A DNA stretch of 64,000 nucleotides, from NCBI GenBank assembly GCA_963693365.1, contig CAVNZM010000008.1:1550001-1614000 (forward strand). Direction: 5' to 3'. This DNA comes from Amoebidium appalachense. Taxonomy: Eukaryota; Ichthyosporea. The stretch's first letter is position 1. Every line of letters begins with the position of its first letter. Shown here piece by piece: positions 1 to 13,435 of this stretch. Under the pieces are notes generated by a model that made no database searches, was not told the origin of the DNA, and was given only the letters and a program-made list of their open reading frames with translations. A program made the translations under genes and the position numbers.

Positions 1-1
1 G

Positions 2-715
2 GTCGAAAATACCTGGCCCGATTTAAGCCCCCTGCAGCAGAAGCTGAGGGTGCAGCTGGCTCGAATTCCGGCCGCCCCTCTGGAGCAAATCCTAGATCCG
101 ATTACAGTTAGGATCTCATCGGCACTGCCCACAGCAATCAACCCGTTCCCACTGCACACTCGCATTGCCGCCGCAAACGCCAGCGAAATTCGCCGAACGG
201 AATCGACCCCCCCTGTCTCCACCAATCCGATCTCCCCGATGCACAGCAATGCGCATTCTGTGCGCCGCGCCTCAGATCAGGCGCAATCGGGCCAACCGAC
301 CGATTGGCAAATTGAAGAAAATGAGGATGGTACTTCCGAGGTGCCTTCCATCATAGAAACTCCGGCCGCATTCCTTGAGGATAACGAATTTGCGGAGTTT
401 GAGGAGAACTCGAGCACCCCTGCCGAACAGAGCAGCGAATGTGTGTGCGAGGATGAAACTACAAAGAACGAACGTGAAATTTTCACCATTTCAAGTGAAA
501 AGGCCAAGGGATATTCGGGCGTTCTGGAATTTGAAGCAGAGTCGCACGGCGGGGTTGCAAACGAGTCCGAGTCGGAAAATGAAGAAATCACGAATATTGT
601 TATGGATTTTGTAATTCCTGTGGGGGGTTCTGTGGCCAAAAAGGCAGCGGCATTTGAGAGCGATAACGAAATTACTCTCCCATCGATATCTGCACCTACT
701 GAGGTGTGTGTTTAA
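2..715 (+). CDS. 3' end of an unidentified acidic, probably disordered protein (partial)
   Basis: The frame is open from base 2 to the TAA at 713-715, about 237 residues, with no repeat-shadow composition; this makes it a likely terminal exon whose 5' part lies left of the window. The first third is Pro/Ala/Ser rich. From about residue 100 it is strongly acidic, with Glu/Asp/Ser clusters and a short Cys-x-Cys (ECVCED). No domain is recognisable and I assign no function. A GAG|GTGTGT sequence just before the stop could be a splice donor, in which case the gene would continue to the right. A candidate AATAAA on this strand lies at 1524-1529. The ATG at 50 is probably internal. I am fairly sure this is coding and have no view on what it does. 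Confidence 0.6.
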   Translation, partial: VENTWPDLSPLQQKLRVQLARIPAAPLEQILDPITVRISSALPTAINPFPLHTRIAAANASEIRRTESTPPVSTNPISPMHSNAHSVRRASDQAQSGQPTDWQIEENEDGTSEVPSIIETPAAFLEDNEFAEFEENSSTPAEQSSECVCEDETTKNEREIFTISSEKAKGYSGVLEFEAESHGGVANESESENEEITNIVMDFVIPVGGSVAKKAAAFESDNEITLPSISAPTEVCV

Positions 716-849
716 CTTTATTTACGGCGGTATGTGATACCACGTGATTGCCATGGGAGAATGTTGCGATTTAACAGAGGATCTTTAGGTGCATACCAAG
801 ACTTGCTGGTAGGGTGGATCGTAAGGGGCTTTTTTTTAGTCTGCCGCAT

Positions 850-880
<31 letters not shown>

Positions 881-1448
881 TTGGTGGTGGTGGTGGTGGG
901 TGGGTGGCGGTGGTGGGGGGGTTCTAATAGTCAGATTTGCTCTATGAAAAACAAACAGAATACCTAGGCCTTTAAGAAGCGTAGTCTAGGAGCCAAGCTT
1001 TAGCTGACACCCATGTCGACCCGTGCATTATGTTTGTGGAGATGCAAATGTAGCTGCCGCGTGCATGCGGCTATGATGGCTGGATTTGCGTGTTGCATAT
1101 CTTAGTGAGCTAATATTAGCGCTTGGCAAGCATGGGTTGTTACATTAGATCGCCTACCTCTGAGCATCATGATATGCATGTAGGATGCATCTAATATGAA
1201 GCCGGAATGTGGGAGAGAAATCGCTCGAAAGTCCGTCTGAAAGACGTAGAAATACACGTATGTACACGTGTTTTTGCTAAAACGGAAAATATGCCCACAG
1301 CATATGCACATGGGCCCGGGTGGGATGTATGAGAGGTGAGAGCTGTGAAAAGCACACAGGTAAACATTGGTGCTTATAACTGCAGCATTTTCTTGCGCCA
1401 GGTGTAAACTAATATGGGTATGCGGTCGTGAGTGTGAGTGTGAGTGTG

Positions 1449-1486
<38 letters not shown>

Positions 1487-1784
1487 AGGAAGGAAGTCAT
1501 GCCTGCTTGGGCCAACCTGCCAGAATAAAGGAGGGGAGGAGGGGGAGGGGGAAGGCAGCAACTTGAAGGTCTGAAACATCTATATTCGTGCAAATTTCAT
1601 TTTTATTCTTTCGTCCGAACACAATGCTGCCTCATGCACACAGTGATTAGTCAGTATCCATGTGTGCTCTGTCGGCAACACAGATATTCGGTTACATGAC
1701 CAACCCAAGGTCCATGTTGTAGCTTTGCTTACGTTGCATATTTGGGTAAATTGTGTGGTTGTGTGGCTAGTGTTGTCATAAAAT

Positions 1785-1818
<34 letters not shown>

Positions 1819-1917
1819 CTTGCGAGTTAAGCCCAACATTCATGTCATATTCGGTCGATTTCATCATTCGTGAGCTTTCTGCCGGAATCGATTACCTTTC
1901 TTGCGAAAATTTAGACC

Positions 1918-1960
<43 letters not shown>

Positions 1961-2181
1961 AAAAAAAAAAAAAAGAGAGCGCGCGCGAGATAGAGAGAGA
2001 GGGAAAACGAAAGAAAGAAAGAAAGGAAAGAGACGGAAGGGAATGGGAGGAAGAGAGGACGCAAGGAGACGGAGAAAAGAAACCCCAAGACAAAAATATG
2101 TGTGCGCACAGGCGGAAACATTAGAGATACACAACGTGCCTTACCCCCCCCCCCCCCCCCCCCCCCCGAGCTACAAAACGT

Positions 2182-2212
<31 letters not shown>

Positions 2213-2233
2213 TCCTGTTACCCAGCCATGTTC
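716..2233. other. intergenic, simple repeats, convergent gene ends
   Basis: No gene is seen. The stretch holds (TG)n at 856-880 and 1454-1483, (GT)n at 1786-1816, a C-run followed directly by an A-run at 1921-1974, and C-runs at 2144-2167 and 2183-2209. AATAAA lies at 1524-1529 on the plus strand and at 1602-1607 on the minus strand. These are plausible polyadenylation signals for the gene ending at 715 and for RPP40 ending at 2234, although both are several hundred bases beyond their stops. Confidence 0.5.
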
Positions 2234-2893
2234 TCAGCTGTACGTGTCGTGTGAGCCCATCACCGTGTATAGCCAATAGTGTCCGTCGGGAAATATCACC
2301 ACCGTCAGATTGTTCTGGATATACTCAGTGTCAGTGGGGGGAGATATGCAGGAGGGAGATAACCCTGACTGTGTGTGGATAATACACATGTGGGTGTGCT
2401 TCGTGCCTGCTGCTGTGTGAGATAGACAAATGATATGAAATGGATAGTGAAGGCTGAGTTAATGCAAAGCACAAACACGTATCTGATCTGAGTCACATCT
2501 GAAAGGCTGATAAATATTATTGTGTAATGTTGTGTTACGCATGTGTGAAGTAAAAAAAAAAAGAAAAACGTGTGTGTGTATGTGTACATGTGCGACTTTT
2601 TGCTTAATGCTCCCTGGCTCTCGGATTGTGTGATATCAAATAAAGACATGCAAGGCAGTTAGTAAACACGACATCAAGTACCAGAACTACGCTACTAGTA
2701 GAATAGAGGGATTATTCGATTAGGTAAAAGGTTAAGCACCAATCAAAAATAGAGGTTAAAAACTCACCTCGCCACCCATATGGTAACCATGTGTGTGGTT
2801 GCCCCACGAGACTGGGCTGTCTTCCATCCCCCATGCACTCACAACGGCAAAGGGCACACCTGATGGTTGGGTGCGTATCCACTTGCTGTGTGT

Positions 2894-2970
<77 letters not shown>

Positions 2971-3958
2971 TGTGTGTGTGTGTTTTGGGTATGTGTGTAT
3001 GTCTGTTTGTGTGTGTGTGTATGTGTGTGTGTGTCTGTGTGTGTAAGATGTTCAAAGGCCAAGCAAGGAAGAGCACAGTGAAACATGAGTAATTGCAGAG
3101 ACCACCGACATACAGATCATACAATTTAGACAGGACATACAGCAGAGGGGAGGAGGGAGTTGGGGGGGGGGGGGGGGGGGGGGGGGACACAGAGTCAATA
3201 CACACACACGCTTCGACACAAACAAATACATGCACATACACTCATACACAAAGAACACAAAACCAAAACGTAAACCACATATGTACACAGGCACACACAT
3301 GCATGCACCCACCTCACGGAGTGCACACACTGCAGCACTTTTGGCCCAACCAGCAACCCCCTGTATGTGGCCTTGACACAGGGCCTAGGCTCCAGACCAG
3401 CAACCAGATCACACTGGAATGTGCTGGAAAACCCATCGGCTTCATGTGGGCCCCTGGGGATATGCTTGGGGTTAAACATATACTCTAATATACACGGGGA
3501 GTTAACATACTCATTGGTGTGTTTGCACACAATATTGAATGGCATCCACGGTGGTGTATGTAAGAAACCCCCATGGACTGAACAAGGTGAAGGTGATGGT
3601 GAATGGTTGTGCCGAATGTGTTGGTGTGTTCATGTGTGGCTCCAATTTGTTAGTGAGAGCTCTAGGTTGGTGTGTTTGTCTTTGCTTGTTCTTGAAAACA
3701 CCTTTGGCATCTGTCTAACAGTGCTGAGTACCCGTGCAGATGCGCGTGATTGAACTACACAGCCATAGATGTGCACATGTGAACACACACAAGTATGCAT
3801 ACTCACACACTTGTGTATGTGACCACACGTACTCAGTACCAGTCCATGTGTGTGCACCCACAAGTTAATACGTGCACAAACACGTCCACACATGCACACG
3901 AACAAACACATGCGTGCACACGAATAACCTTACGTGTGCATACGCGTGCGTGCGCGCG

Positions 3959-4003
<45 letters not shown>

Positions 4004-4288
4004 CCAACACACACACACACACACACACCCATCCACACACACACAAACACACACACACACACCCATCCACACACACACACACACACCCATCCACACACAC
4101 ACACACACCCATCCACACACACACACACACACACACACACCCATCCACACACACACACCCATCTACACACACACACACACCCATCCACACACACACACAC
4201 ACACCCATCCACACACACACACCCATCCACACACACACACCCATCCACACACACATACAAACACACACACACACACACACACACCCAT

Positions 4289-4324
<36 letters not shown>

Positions 4325-4454
4325 ATCCACACACACCCATCCACACACACACACACACACACCCATCCACACATACACACACACACACACACACACCCAT
4401 CCACACACACACACACACCCATCCACACACACACCCATCCACACACACACCCAT

Positions 4455-4514
<60 letters not shown>

Positions 4515-4572
4515 ATCCACACACACACCCATCCACACACACACACACCCATCCACACACACACACACCCAT

Positions 4573-4666
<94 letters not shown>

Positions 4667-5083
4667 ATGTGCATGCACCTACCAGTCACCTCCACATGTG
4701 GCCATGCCCAGCCACTCATACAAGGCCTCTGCAGTCTCAGCCAATCCCTCCTTCATTCCACCGTCCAAACTAGGCAATGGTACCTCCACAACATCACTAC
4801 TGCCTGCGGGGGGGGGGGGGGGGGGGGGAGGAGGAAGGGTGGGGAGGAGGAGGGGGGAGGAGGAGGAGGGGGGGGGATGGTTAGGAACGGTGAGGATGCA
4901 GCATAGTTCAAGTCTGGACTTAAAGATGTATGTGAACGGTTTTCTGAAAAGCGTGTGTGTGTGTGTGTGTGCGCGCGCGCGTGTGTGTGTGCATGTGTGT
5001 GTGTGCGCGCGCGCACGCATTTGTGTGTGTGTGTGTGCACATTGTGTGTGTGTGGGCATTGTGTGTGCATTGTGTGTGTGGGC

Positions 5084-5132
<49 letters not shown>

Positions 5133-5691
5133 ATGTGTGTGTGTGCATGTGTGTGTGTGTGTGTGTGCTCACGTGCACCTCCATGCATGTGCGCGCACAT
5201 GAGTATGCGTGTATTCGTGTCCATAGACATGCCGCGTGCTTAAGACGTCATGCACGCCTTCTCGTTTGTGCCTAAACCGGCCACAATGTGCACACAGTAC
5301 CCGAGGACCATCAATGTTTCTGTGCATGTCCCTACCCCCCTAAGGCCACCCACCCTGTATGTGGTGCTCTTGCAGTGACGGTAGGCTCTCCGCTAGGCTC
5401 GTCTCCTTGCCACCATCTGTGCGCAATCATTTAGTACCGACCTCCCCCCCCCCCCCCCCCCCCCCTCTTCCTTTCCCCCGTCTCCCCTTCCCCTTTCCCT
5501 ATCCCCCTCAAGATCTGCTTCTTAACCCAAAAACCCAATATCTCAGTGCACGAAGAGTTAGTTAGACAGAACCATTGTTTTTGCTGGATGCCTGAATCCG
5601 GGATTTTCCACGATCGGGCGGTCAGGCGAGAACGGGAGGAGGCACGGGGGAGGGAGGCGGCTTGCTTTCGTGGTATCGTTAGTTTATGCGC

Positions 5692-5768
<77 letters not shown>

Positions 5769-6317
5769 GGTGTGTGTGTGTGCGTGCGTGTGTGTGTGTA
5801 TTTGTGTGTGTGTGTGTGCGTGTGTGTGTGCGTGCGCGCGCGCGTGTAAGCGCATGTGTCTGTGATGCATGCACATCTGCTCGTGTCTGAGCGCCGGCAC
5901 GTGCATTCATATGCATGCCAGCGTATCTGTATATGAGCATGTATTCTAGTGATGTAAAGGGGAGGGTAATTCACCTTTTGGCAAGCACATTAGCAACCAA
6001 TTGTATGTGAGGTTTAGTCGATCAGTCACACACCACTGCACACGCTCATACAGAGGCTTGCCTGGGTGGTAGCTCTTTGCCTCTAGGTCGATAGTAATGT
6101 CTGGGGGGTGGTGGTTGAAAGGGGGGGGGGGGGGAGGGGAGGGAGGAGGAGGGGAAGGGGAGGGGGGAGGGGAAGGGGGAGGGGAGGAATGGAAGGGGGG
6201 AGGAGTAGGTGGGGATGGTGTGAGTGTAGTGAGAAATGGGTTAGTTGTAGGTGTAACACCGGGTTGTTGATGCACGAGGTACATGCACGTACTCTGTGCG
6301 TGCGTGTGTGTGTGCGT

Positions 6318-6390
<73 letters not shown>

Positions 6391-6847
6391 CGCGCGTGCG
6401 TGTGTGTGTGTGTGTGTGTGTGTGTTTGCACGTATGGATGTGCTATTGTTTACCCTTCAGATCACGTATGCATCAGGCTGTCAGGAACATGTCCATGTGT
6501 GTAGAGCAATGTGTTCCACTGGACTAAACAAGCGCAATTGCACTAGAGCGCGGTGTCCTAGTCACCCACCTTCAGTTTATTGGTCTGTGTGTGCCCTTAC
6601 AGAAGCCTCGGTGTAGAAAGGAGAGAGAGAGAGAAGGTGCGTTTGTGTGTATGTGTTTTTTTTTTTTTTTTTTTTTTTTTTTGGGGGGGGGGGGGGGGGG
6701 AAGGGGAGGGTCGGGGGGGCAAAAAGGGGAGGCACACACCATATCTGTGACCTTTTACAAAGGGCGAAGGTTTACCCTCCAGCCCAAGCTCTTCGTACGT
6801 GTCCTTGGTTACAGCAAGATGAAGGTGGCCTTGTGATGTGTGCGTGT

Positions 6848-6910
<63 letters not shown>

Positions 6911-8238
6911 TGCATGCGTATGTACATGTGTCTATGTAAGCTGATGGTGGTTTTTTTTTGCGGGGGGAGGGGGGTGGGGAGTTGGGGGGGGTGGGGGGGG
7001 GGGAGGTTCGGGGAGAGAGAGGAAGGGGGGGGGGGGGGGGGGAGGGGGAAAGGGGGGGGAGGACGGGGTGGGGTCATACACCACAATGATCAGCAAACGA
7101 AAACCCTGTCAGTAAACATCGGCATCCCATTCAGGGCTTCTAACAAAATGAAAAGAACTGCGTTAGCAACGAAGGAAAAACATCAACAACAACCAAAAAA
7201 AGAGAAAATGGAGAAAGGAGGGGGGGGGGGGGGGGGGGGGATACGTTACATTGTAAATGAACTGAATGAACTCCCCCCCCCCCCCCCCCCCCCCCCGCAA
7301 AGAAATAAATAAAATAAAATAAAAAGACAGGCGAGTATATTCTATAAATTAAGGTGAAGCAAGGTTGCATATTAGGTGGGGCCTAATAAATGAAAAAAAT
7401 TTCCTGCCCGTGTTGTTGTAAAGGGGGATGTTGAATGATAAAAAGACTAGATATCGGGGGCTAAGAAAACACATGGTATTAAAGCGAAACCAAGGCCGTG
7501 TCCAGCCCTGGTATACTCACCCCATTGACACAAACACATCCAGGAACATATGCATTAGAATACACACACACACACCTTCACGTTCTAAACACAGGCACAT
7601 TATCAAGCGGAGTGATAAGCCCGGGGGGGGCTGCGGGCTAGAAGGGGGGTAGACTGTACCTGGTGCAATGATTGCCGCCACATTTCCTCGATCCAATTGG
7701 CCGGATGTCAGGCCATAAAGTTGCCCTGTGCAGGCAGTCAGCTTCCAACCAGATATCCCTTAGAGATATGTGCTCAGTGTTGCTGGAAAACCACCCCCCC
7801 CCCCCTCCCCCCCCAACACACGCACACACATAACTTCCCTCCTATAAAAATATGTACATACAGTCACACAGATAACGAAGATTGGGGGGAAAGGAGAGAA
7901 AGATAGGGAAGAGGCGGACTGTGTGAGAAACCAATATAAGGACCTATTTTAATTTTTAAGTCTATTTCTTGCATTTCGTCCACCCCACATACACCATCTC
8001 GCCCCCTTCCCCTCTCCCCCCTCCCCCAATGTCGGTTCTTGCTCACAACTGTTCATCCCCCCCCCCCCCCCCCTCCCTCTTCTCCCTGGCAACCTCTTCC
8101 CTTTCCCTTTCTCCTATCTCGGCTCATACGCTCCCCCCTCCCCTTCCTCTCCGATGTGCGCCCCCCCCCCCCCCCCCCCCCCCCCCCCACCTCCCCTCCC
8201 CACCAAAAAGAAAAACTCCACCACCACACCTACCCCCC

Positions 8239-8269
<31 letters not shown>

Positions 8270-8764
8270 ACACCCAACCACCCACCACACAAAACCTCCC
8301 ACACAGCCCTCCCTTCCCCCCCCCTCCTGCCTCAGACACACACCCTCCCCCCTCTCCCCCTCCCCCCTACCCTCCTCCTCCCCCCTCCCCCCTCCCCCCC
8401 TCCCCCCCCCCCCCCCCCCCCCCCAACACACACACACACCTTTCCGCACGTGCCTATCGACAAACTGAGCCTTGGTCAGGTCAGACAAGGGCACAGTGCC
8501 AACAAAGTAGCGGCCCTCAGGGGGTTGGATGGTGGGTGGGAGGCTGTCACATCCGGGTAGCAGCACCTCAACCTGGAGGAGGGGAGGAGGGGGGGGGGGG
8601 GGGGGGGGGATGATAGGGTGAAAAGGACATGGAGGGGGGGACAAAGAGGGAGGGAATTGAGGGGGGTGTGTGCAGGTTTAGTGTTTGTTCAAGCGTGCGT
8701 GTGAGGGTGGGTGTGACCGGTATTGCCTCGGCTGCTCGTGAGACAGGTGGGGTTGTGGCAAGTG

Positions 8765-8814
<50 letters not shown>

Positions 8815-8815
8815 C

Positions 8816-8908
<93 letters not shown>

Positions 8909-9347
8909 AACCGGTGGCGGGAGGAGGGACCCCTCGGGGGTTGGGGGTCGGGGGGAAGGGGGGGGGGGGGGGGGGGGGGGGGGCAGGACTCTCCTTAAAA
9001 CAAGGATGGTAAAATATGGTGGAACGCACAGGCGTTGAAGCATAGGTGATAGGGGTGGATGTACGGATGAAGGTACCAGATGGCGGGGCGGGGGGAGGGG
9101 GGGGGGGGGGGGGGGATGAGAAGAGTAAGGGGTAAGAAGGGGGGGAGGAAGGAGGGGGGTAGGGAAGGGGCTCAGGGAAAGGGGGAGAGGGAAGAGGGAG
9201 AGGTGAAGGAGGGGGGAGGGAGAAAATTACCACGCAGCTGAAGTGGTGTTCCGTGACGGTCCCGCCTAAACTGGACTTGGGGTCATCAATGTGTGAGCGC
9301 ACAAAAATGTAGCGTGACTTGGGGGTAGGAAACTGCAGCGAAGTCAT
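2234..9347 (-). CDS. RPP40: RNase P/MRP protein subunit p40 (nine exons)
   Basis: Nuclear RNase P and RNase MRP subunit, acting in tRNA 5'-end and rRNA processing. Minus-strand exons: 9347-9231, 8572-8440, 7725-7660, 6829-6740, 6100-5975, 4803-4683, 3423-3313, 2885-2768 and 2314-2234. All junctions are GT-AG, phases agree throughout, and the sum of 963 nt gives 320 residues plus TGA. Compared with animal p40 as I recall it, the colinear blocks are: start to [41 protein letters not shown] (exon 4, the clearest); [46 protein letters not shown] (exon 8); and a C-terminal [15 protein letters not shown]. Length is close to the animal protein. Introns are filled with (CA)n/(TG)n and G/C runs; intron 6 holds the 0.7-kb satellite. 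The gene is divergent from PPT1. The family call is strong; single splice sites could be off by a few bases. Confidence 0.9.
2890..3045. repeat. (TG)n microsatellite in RPP40 intron 7
   Basis: About 150 bp of almost pure TG with a few interruptions. In the sense of the gene it reads (CA)n and runs directly into the CACACAG acceptor of exon 8. A G-run at 3161-3186 and CA-rich DNA at 3196-3300 lie in the same intron. Confidence 0.9.
3965..4662. repeat. compound (CA)n / CCATCCA satellite in RPP40 intron 6
   Basis: About 700 bp of (CA)n punctuated by CCATCCA at irregular spacings of roughly 14-40 bp, ending in a pure CA stretch of about 90 bp. Such regular punctuation suggests expansion of CA-plus-CCATC higher-order units rather than simple slippage alone. 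It yields long shadow frames of His/Thr on plus and Cys/Val on minus, none of which is a gene. In gene sense it is (TG)n beginning 21 bases after the exon 6 donor. Confidence 0.95.
4940..5190. repeat. (TG)n/(CG)n-rich tract in RPP40 intron 5
   Basis: Alternating purine-pyrimidine DNA: TG runs with CGCGCG blocks at 4971-4981 and 5006-5014 and TGTGGGCATTG insertions. A second pure (TG)n array lies at 5694-5763 in the same intron, with C-runs at 5443-5465. Long (TG)n and (CG)n stretches of this type can adopt Z-DNA in principle. Confidence 0.85.
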
Positions 9348-10252
9348 GTTGCCCTATAAGTGTTGTGTCTGGTGAATGGAATAGTGCTACCTCAGGTAGG
9401 TATAGAACATTGTCGGAGGATGCTGGTGGACGTATGGTCGTATTGAGAATAGGTCCGTAACTTAACAGGCAACGAATCTCTGACAGCGAAGAGAAAAGGC
9501 GATCGCCCACAGCCAAGAGCCTATTTGGCTAATTAACGTTATCAATATGTTGCGTCAAAGCAAACCGACAAAGATAAATAAAGTCAAGAAAAATAAGGAC
9601 TCCAAGGGAAAAATGGCGGACAGACAATTTACCTTCACACAGGTAAAGCGGTCAACGCACACGAATACTTGGAAGCGGGTGCACGTGTTTGTGTGTGCTT
9701 TTTCAGGTCACATTTGGCGTTCAAAGCGATTGGTCGAGAGAGCACCACGCACCAAAAACACCAAATAAGGCTATAAAACATTACCACATAAGGCTAAAAG
9801 CCAAGTGGCTCAGTGACGTCATATGTCGTCGTAACTGGGCCACACAAAAACAAAAAATTCAAACTTCAACAAATTTAACGACTCACCTGCCAGACGAATT
9901 TGCAAGACATTGACCATATATGGTCAAAGTCGGGATTGGTCCGTTATACCGTCTGAGCGCAGGCCCAGTCTGGCCCGCGCGGGGATTTCAAATTTTGGCG
10001 CCGGGCCCGTGAGCCACGTGCACGGCTTGGTCTCCCATACCCCCCAACTCCCTAAACTCCTTGGGGGCCGCAAATCTCTCATAGGAAATTTGATCAATGG
10101 GACATGAAATTTCAAAATCTGAACGCTTAGTCCTTAAAAGTACACCTGTCACCAAGATACCCTCTAAAACACAGGATATCCTCTCTCCGGCTTTTACTCT
10201 CCGTTCTTGGCAGCGCGCTCCTTTTTTTCAACGGGGGGTTCACCCGGGCACC
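9348..10252. promoter_or_regulatory. shared divergent promoter region of RPP40 and PPT1 with a palindromic CRE
   Basis: Head-to-head interval of 905 bp between the start codons of RPP40 (minus) and PPT1 (plus). Unlike the introns it lacks simple repeats. It holds a perfect TGACGTCA (9814-9821), the CREB/ATF-type palindrome, and ATTGG (inverted CCAAT) motifs near 9729 and 9934. No clear TATA box is seen. The small frames here (9547-9768 and 9910-10107) look incidental. Shared regulation of the two genes is my inference from layout. Confidence 0.5.
9814..9821. promoter_or_regulatory. TGACGTCA, perfect CRE-type palindrome
   Basis: Eight-base palindrome about 465 bp upstream of the RPP40 ATG and about 430 bp upstream of the PPT1 ATG. 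It matches the bZIP (CREB/ATF) consensus exactly. Function is inferred from position only. Confidence 0.4.
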
Positions 10253-11287
10253 ATGCTGTGTGCGCTTTTTGCTCTGGCCTGTGTGGCCTCCAGCCAGGCT
10301 GCAGTGACTCTGCAGCAGCCAAACAGTGCCCCCCTCCCTGTCGTTTTGTGGCATGGCATGGGTATTTCACCTTTCCCCCCAACCCCCTCCCCCACCTTCC
10401 CCAATTATCCCGTCTTATCCCTCCTTTATGCACGGATACGCGGTGCTGACATACACACGGACGTACACATGCACCCCGAATTGTATAACGTTAACAACAT
10501 GGTACTGAGAATCAAACTCCCTCAACAGACACACCTTCCCCCCTTCAACCCCCACCCCCTCCCACCCTCCCCCCTCCCTCCCCCCCTCCTCGCCCCCTCC
10601 CCTCACTGTGCCTTTTTGGTCCACCGCCCCTCTCATCCGCACTAAAATGAGACACCAGGAACCAGTGCGCCACTCACTCTGCCTATCCCCAGCCCCACCC
10701 CACCCCACCCTCGCACCCGGAGGCGTTTGGATCTCGTGCGTAGCTCTTCTGAATTGTTTTTCTTTTTATTGTCATTTTACTTCAGGTGACAACTGCTGCA
10801 ACCCAGCCAGCATGGGCAGCATTAAGAAGATGATCGAGAAGGAGCTGGGCACGGGGGCATATGTGGTCAGTCTGATGATCGGTAGCAGCCCCAGTGAGGA
10901 CACAAAGAACGGGGTGGGTGCTACCTCATATCTCCCTGTGGATAATTTATAATATACACAGAACTTGGAAGATCCCAACTGACATGCATTGCACATGCAC
11001 ACATCTGCACGTGCACACACAGTACAAGCGACATGCATACACAGGACACAAGCACGTGTGTTTGCACGAATAAAGCCAGCTGCATTACAACTTGCTCGAG
11101 CTAAGAATGAAGAAAATCTTCGATGATTATAAAGCATATCCAATTTTTGCGCACTATGTATTGGAATTTTAAAAGTGAGTAATTCGACAATGGCCGTTTT
11201 TTTTTAGAGTAAGTCTATTCTTGTGTTATGTCGCTTGTTGAAGCAGGGGAGCCGAAGGGTGATGATGGCCGTGGTGGTGGTGGTGAT

Positions 11288-11331
<44 letters not shown>

Positions 11332-11375
11332 CCCCTGTTTTTTTTGGTGGTGGGGGGGGGGGAGGGGGAGGGGTG

Positions 11376-11438
<63 letters not shown>

Positions 11439-12076
11439 TCGCTTTTGCCAAGTTTCAAGAGCCAAACCTCCGTCTTCCTCACCTCCCCCTACACACATAC
11501 ACGGACACACACTTATGTCCCCCTCAACTTCTGCCAAGTAAATCATCAAGCCCTTATCCACTTCTCTCCCCTCTACCTAAATTAGAAAAGCACTATTAGG
11601 CATTGATCCCCCCCTCCCCCCCCCCCCCCCCAGCCCGTCCTTTCCCATCGTTTCTGGCTTCCTGATTTCGACAAATTCGATTTCTTCCTTACTACCCTGC
11701 GTCGTACATTTCACTCAATCATGCTCCTGACCCTCCCCCCCCCCCCTCCCCCCCCCCCCCCCCCCCCCTCTCCCCTCTTAACACACACACACGCACGCGC
11801 ACGCGCACGCGCACACGCACACGCACACGCACACGCACACGCGCGCACACACACACAGTTTCTTCTCAATGTGAACACTCAGGTTGAGATGGTATGTGAG
11901 CAGTTGGCAAAGGACGAAAAGCTCAAAAATGGATTCAACGCCATTGGTTTCTCCCAGGGTGCACAATTCCTGTGAGTGCCAACGTGCAATTTTTTTTTTC
12001 TCTCTCTTGCTGTTTTTTTTTGTTGTGAATGTGGCTTTGTGTGTGCGTGTGCATGTGCGTGCGTGCGTGTGCGTGC

Positions 12077-12166
<90 letters not shown>

Positions 12167-12638
12167 ACGCGCTCGCTCGCTCACTCCCGTGTCCGTGCAT
12201 GCGTGTCTATGCAGGCTTGCACGCGCATATCTGCGTTGCGGTGGGGTGATGGTGGTCTTTTTTTTGGGGGGGGGGGGGGGGGGGGGGGAGTTGCGGGCAC
12301 CAGTGTGAGAGACCATAAGTAACCACCTGTATGTGTTTGGTGCTAGTGTCCATGCATGTGGTTGTGTACTGGTGTGTGTGTGCCTATCTGCTTGTCCATG
12401 CCTGTGTAAGCATCTGTGGGCACATAGGGAAAACTGAAACATCGGGATGACGAAAAACAGTGCAGTGCAGTTAGGACGAGGGAGTCCAAAAGGAGGGGGG
12501 TGCAGTTTGGGGTGGGGAGGGGGGAGGGGGGAGGGGGCAACGGGAGGAGAGACAGAGATGATCGCAATAAGGGGTAGGGAAGGGGTGGTGGAAGGAAGGT
12601 GAGGAGAGACAGAGTGGGGGGCTTTTTTTTTTTTTTTT

Positions 12639-12680
<42 letters not shown>

Positions 12681-13368
12681 CTGCACTTAGATCAATACGG
12701 TGCACCTTTGTTTTTTCAATTATTAATGTCGGTTTGTTCTGTTTTGATTCTTTTTTTTTTTTAACCGGGTACTGATTGCACATTGCAGGCGGGGCTATGT
12801 GGAGCGCTGCAACAGCCCCAAGGTGCACAATCTGATCTCCGTGGGCGGCCAGCACCAGGGTATGTGTACTAGCATGCTGCTATTGTTAGCGCTTGGCCCA
12901 TGCATGCTGCTATTATTACAAAATGTCCTCTGTGGTGCCATGTGTAACCGGTCACACAACTCCACCACCCCACCCACCCCACAACTTGATACTGTTCCTA
13001 TCAAATGTCTCTGAAGATCAAACCTATCCACCCACTCAAATTGACCCTCAGTAACCCACCATGCACAAACTTGTTCACGAAGAAACCACCAAGAAGGACC
13101 CCCTGCTTCTAGTATGCAGGATCACAAATCCGAACACAATTTATATTGTCGAGAGATAGACACGAGATAGCCCATGTAATTATGTTGTAATTTACAGGGG
13201 TCAGTGGGGTGCCACACTGTGAAGGCCAGGGGGCACTCTGCCACCAGATGAGAACTCTCCTGGGCCTTGGTGCTTACAGTCCCGTAATGCCTCCCCCCTC
13301 CTCCCCCCAAAAAAAGAATGCTTAACACACACACATCCGGGAGCGCCTGCGTGCGCGGCGCGCGCGCG

Positions 13369-13435
<67 letters not shown>

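Noticed and set aside
3795-5243. Very long open frames of His/Thr (plus) and Cys/Val (minus), up to 482 codons
   Set aside because: Pure products of the CA/TG array; RPP40 exons on the minus strand interrupt and explain the region.
7638-7829. Minus frame reading [16 protein letters not shown] and so on as an exon
   Set aside because: The overlapping frame from the CACAG acceptor at 7726 joins in phase with RPP40 exons 2 and 4 and matches the family; this one does not.
7969-9347. Long Pro-rich and Gly-rich frames on both strands
   Set aside because: They follow C- and G-runs. The only coding parts are RPP40 exons 1 and 2 at 9231-9347 and 8440-8572.
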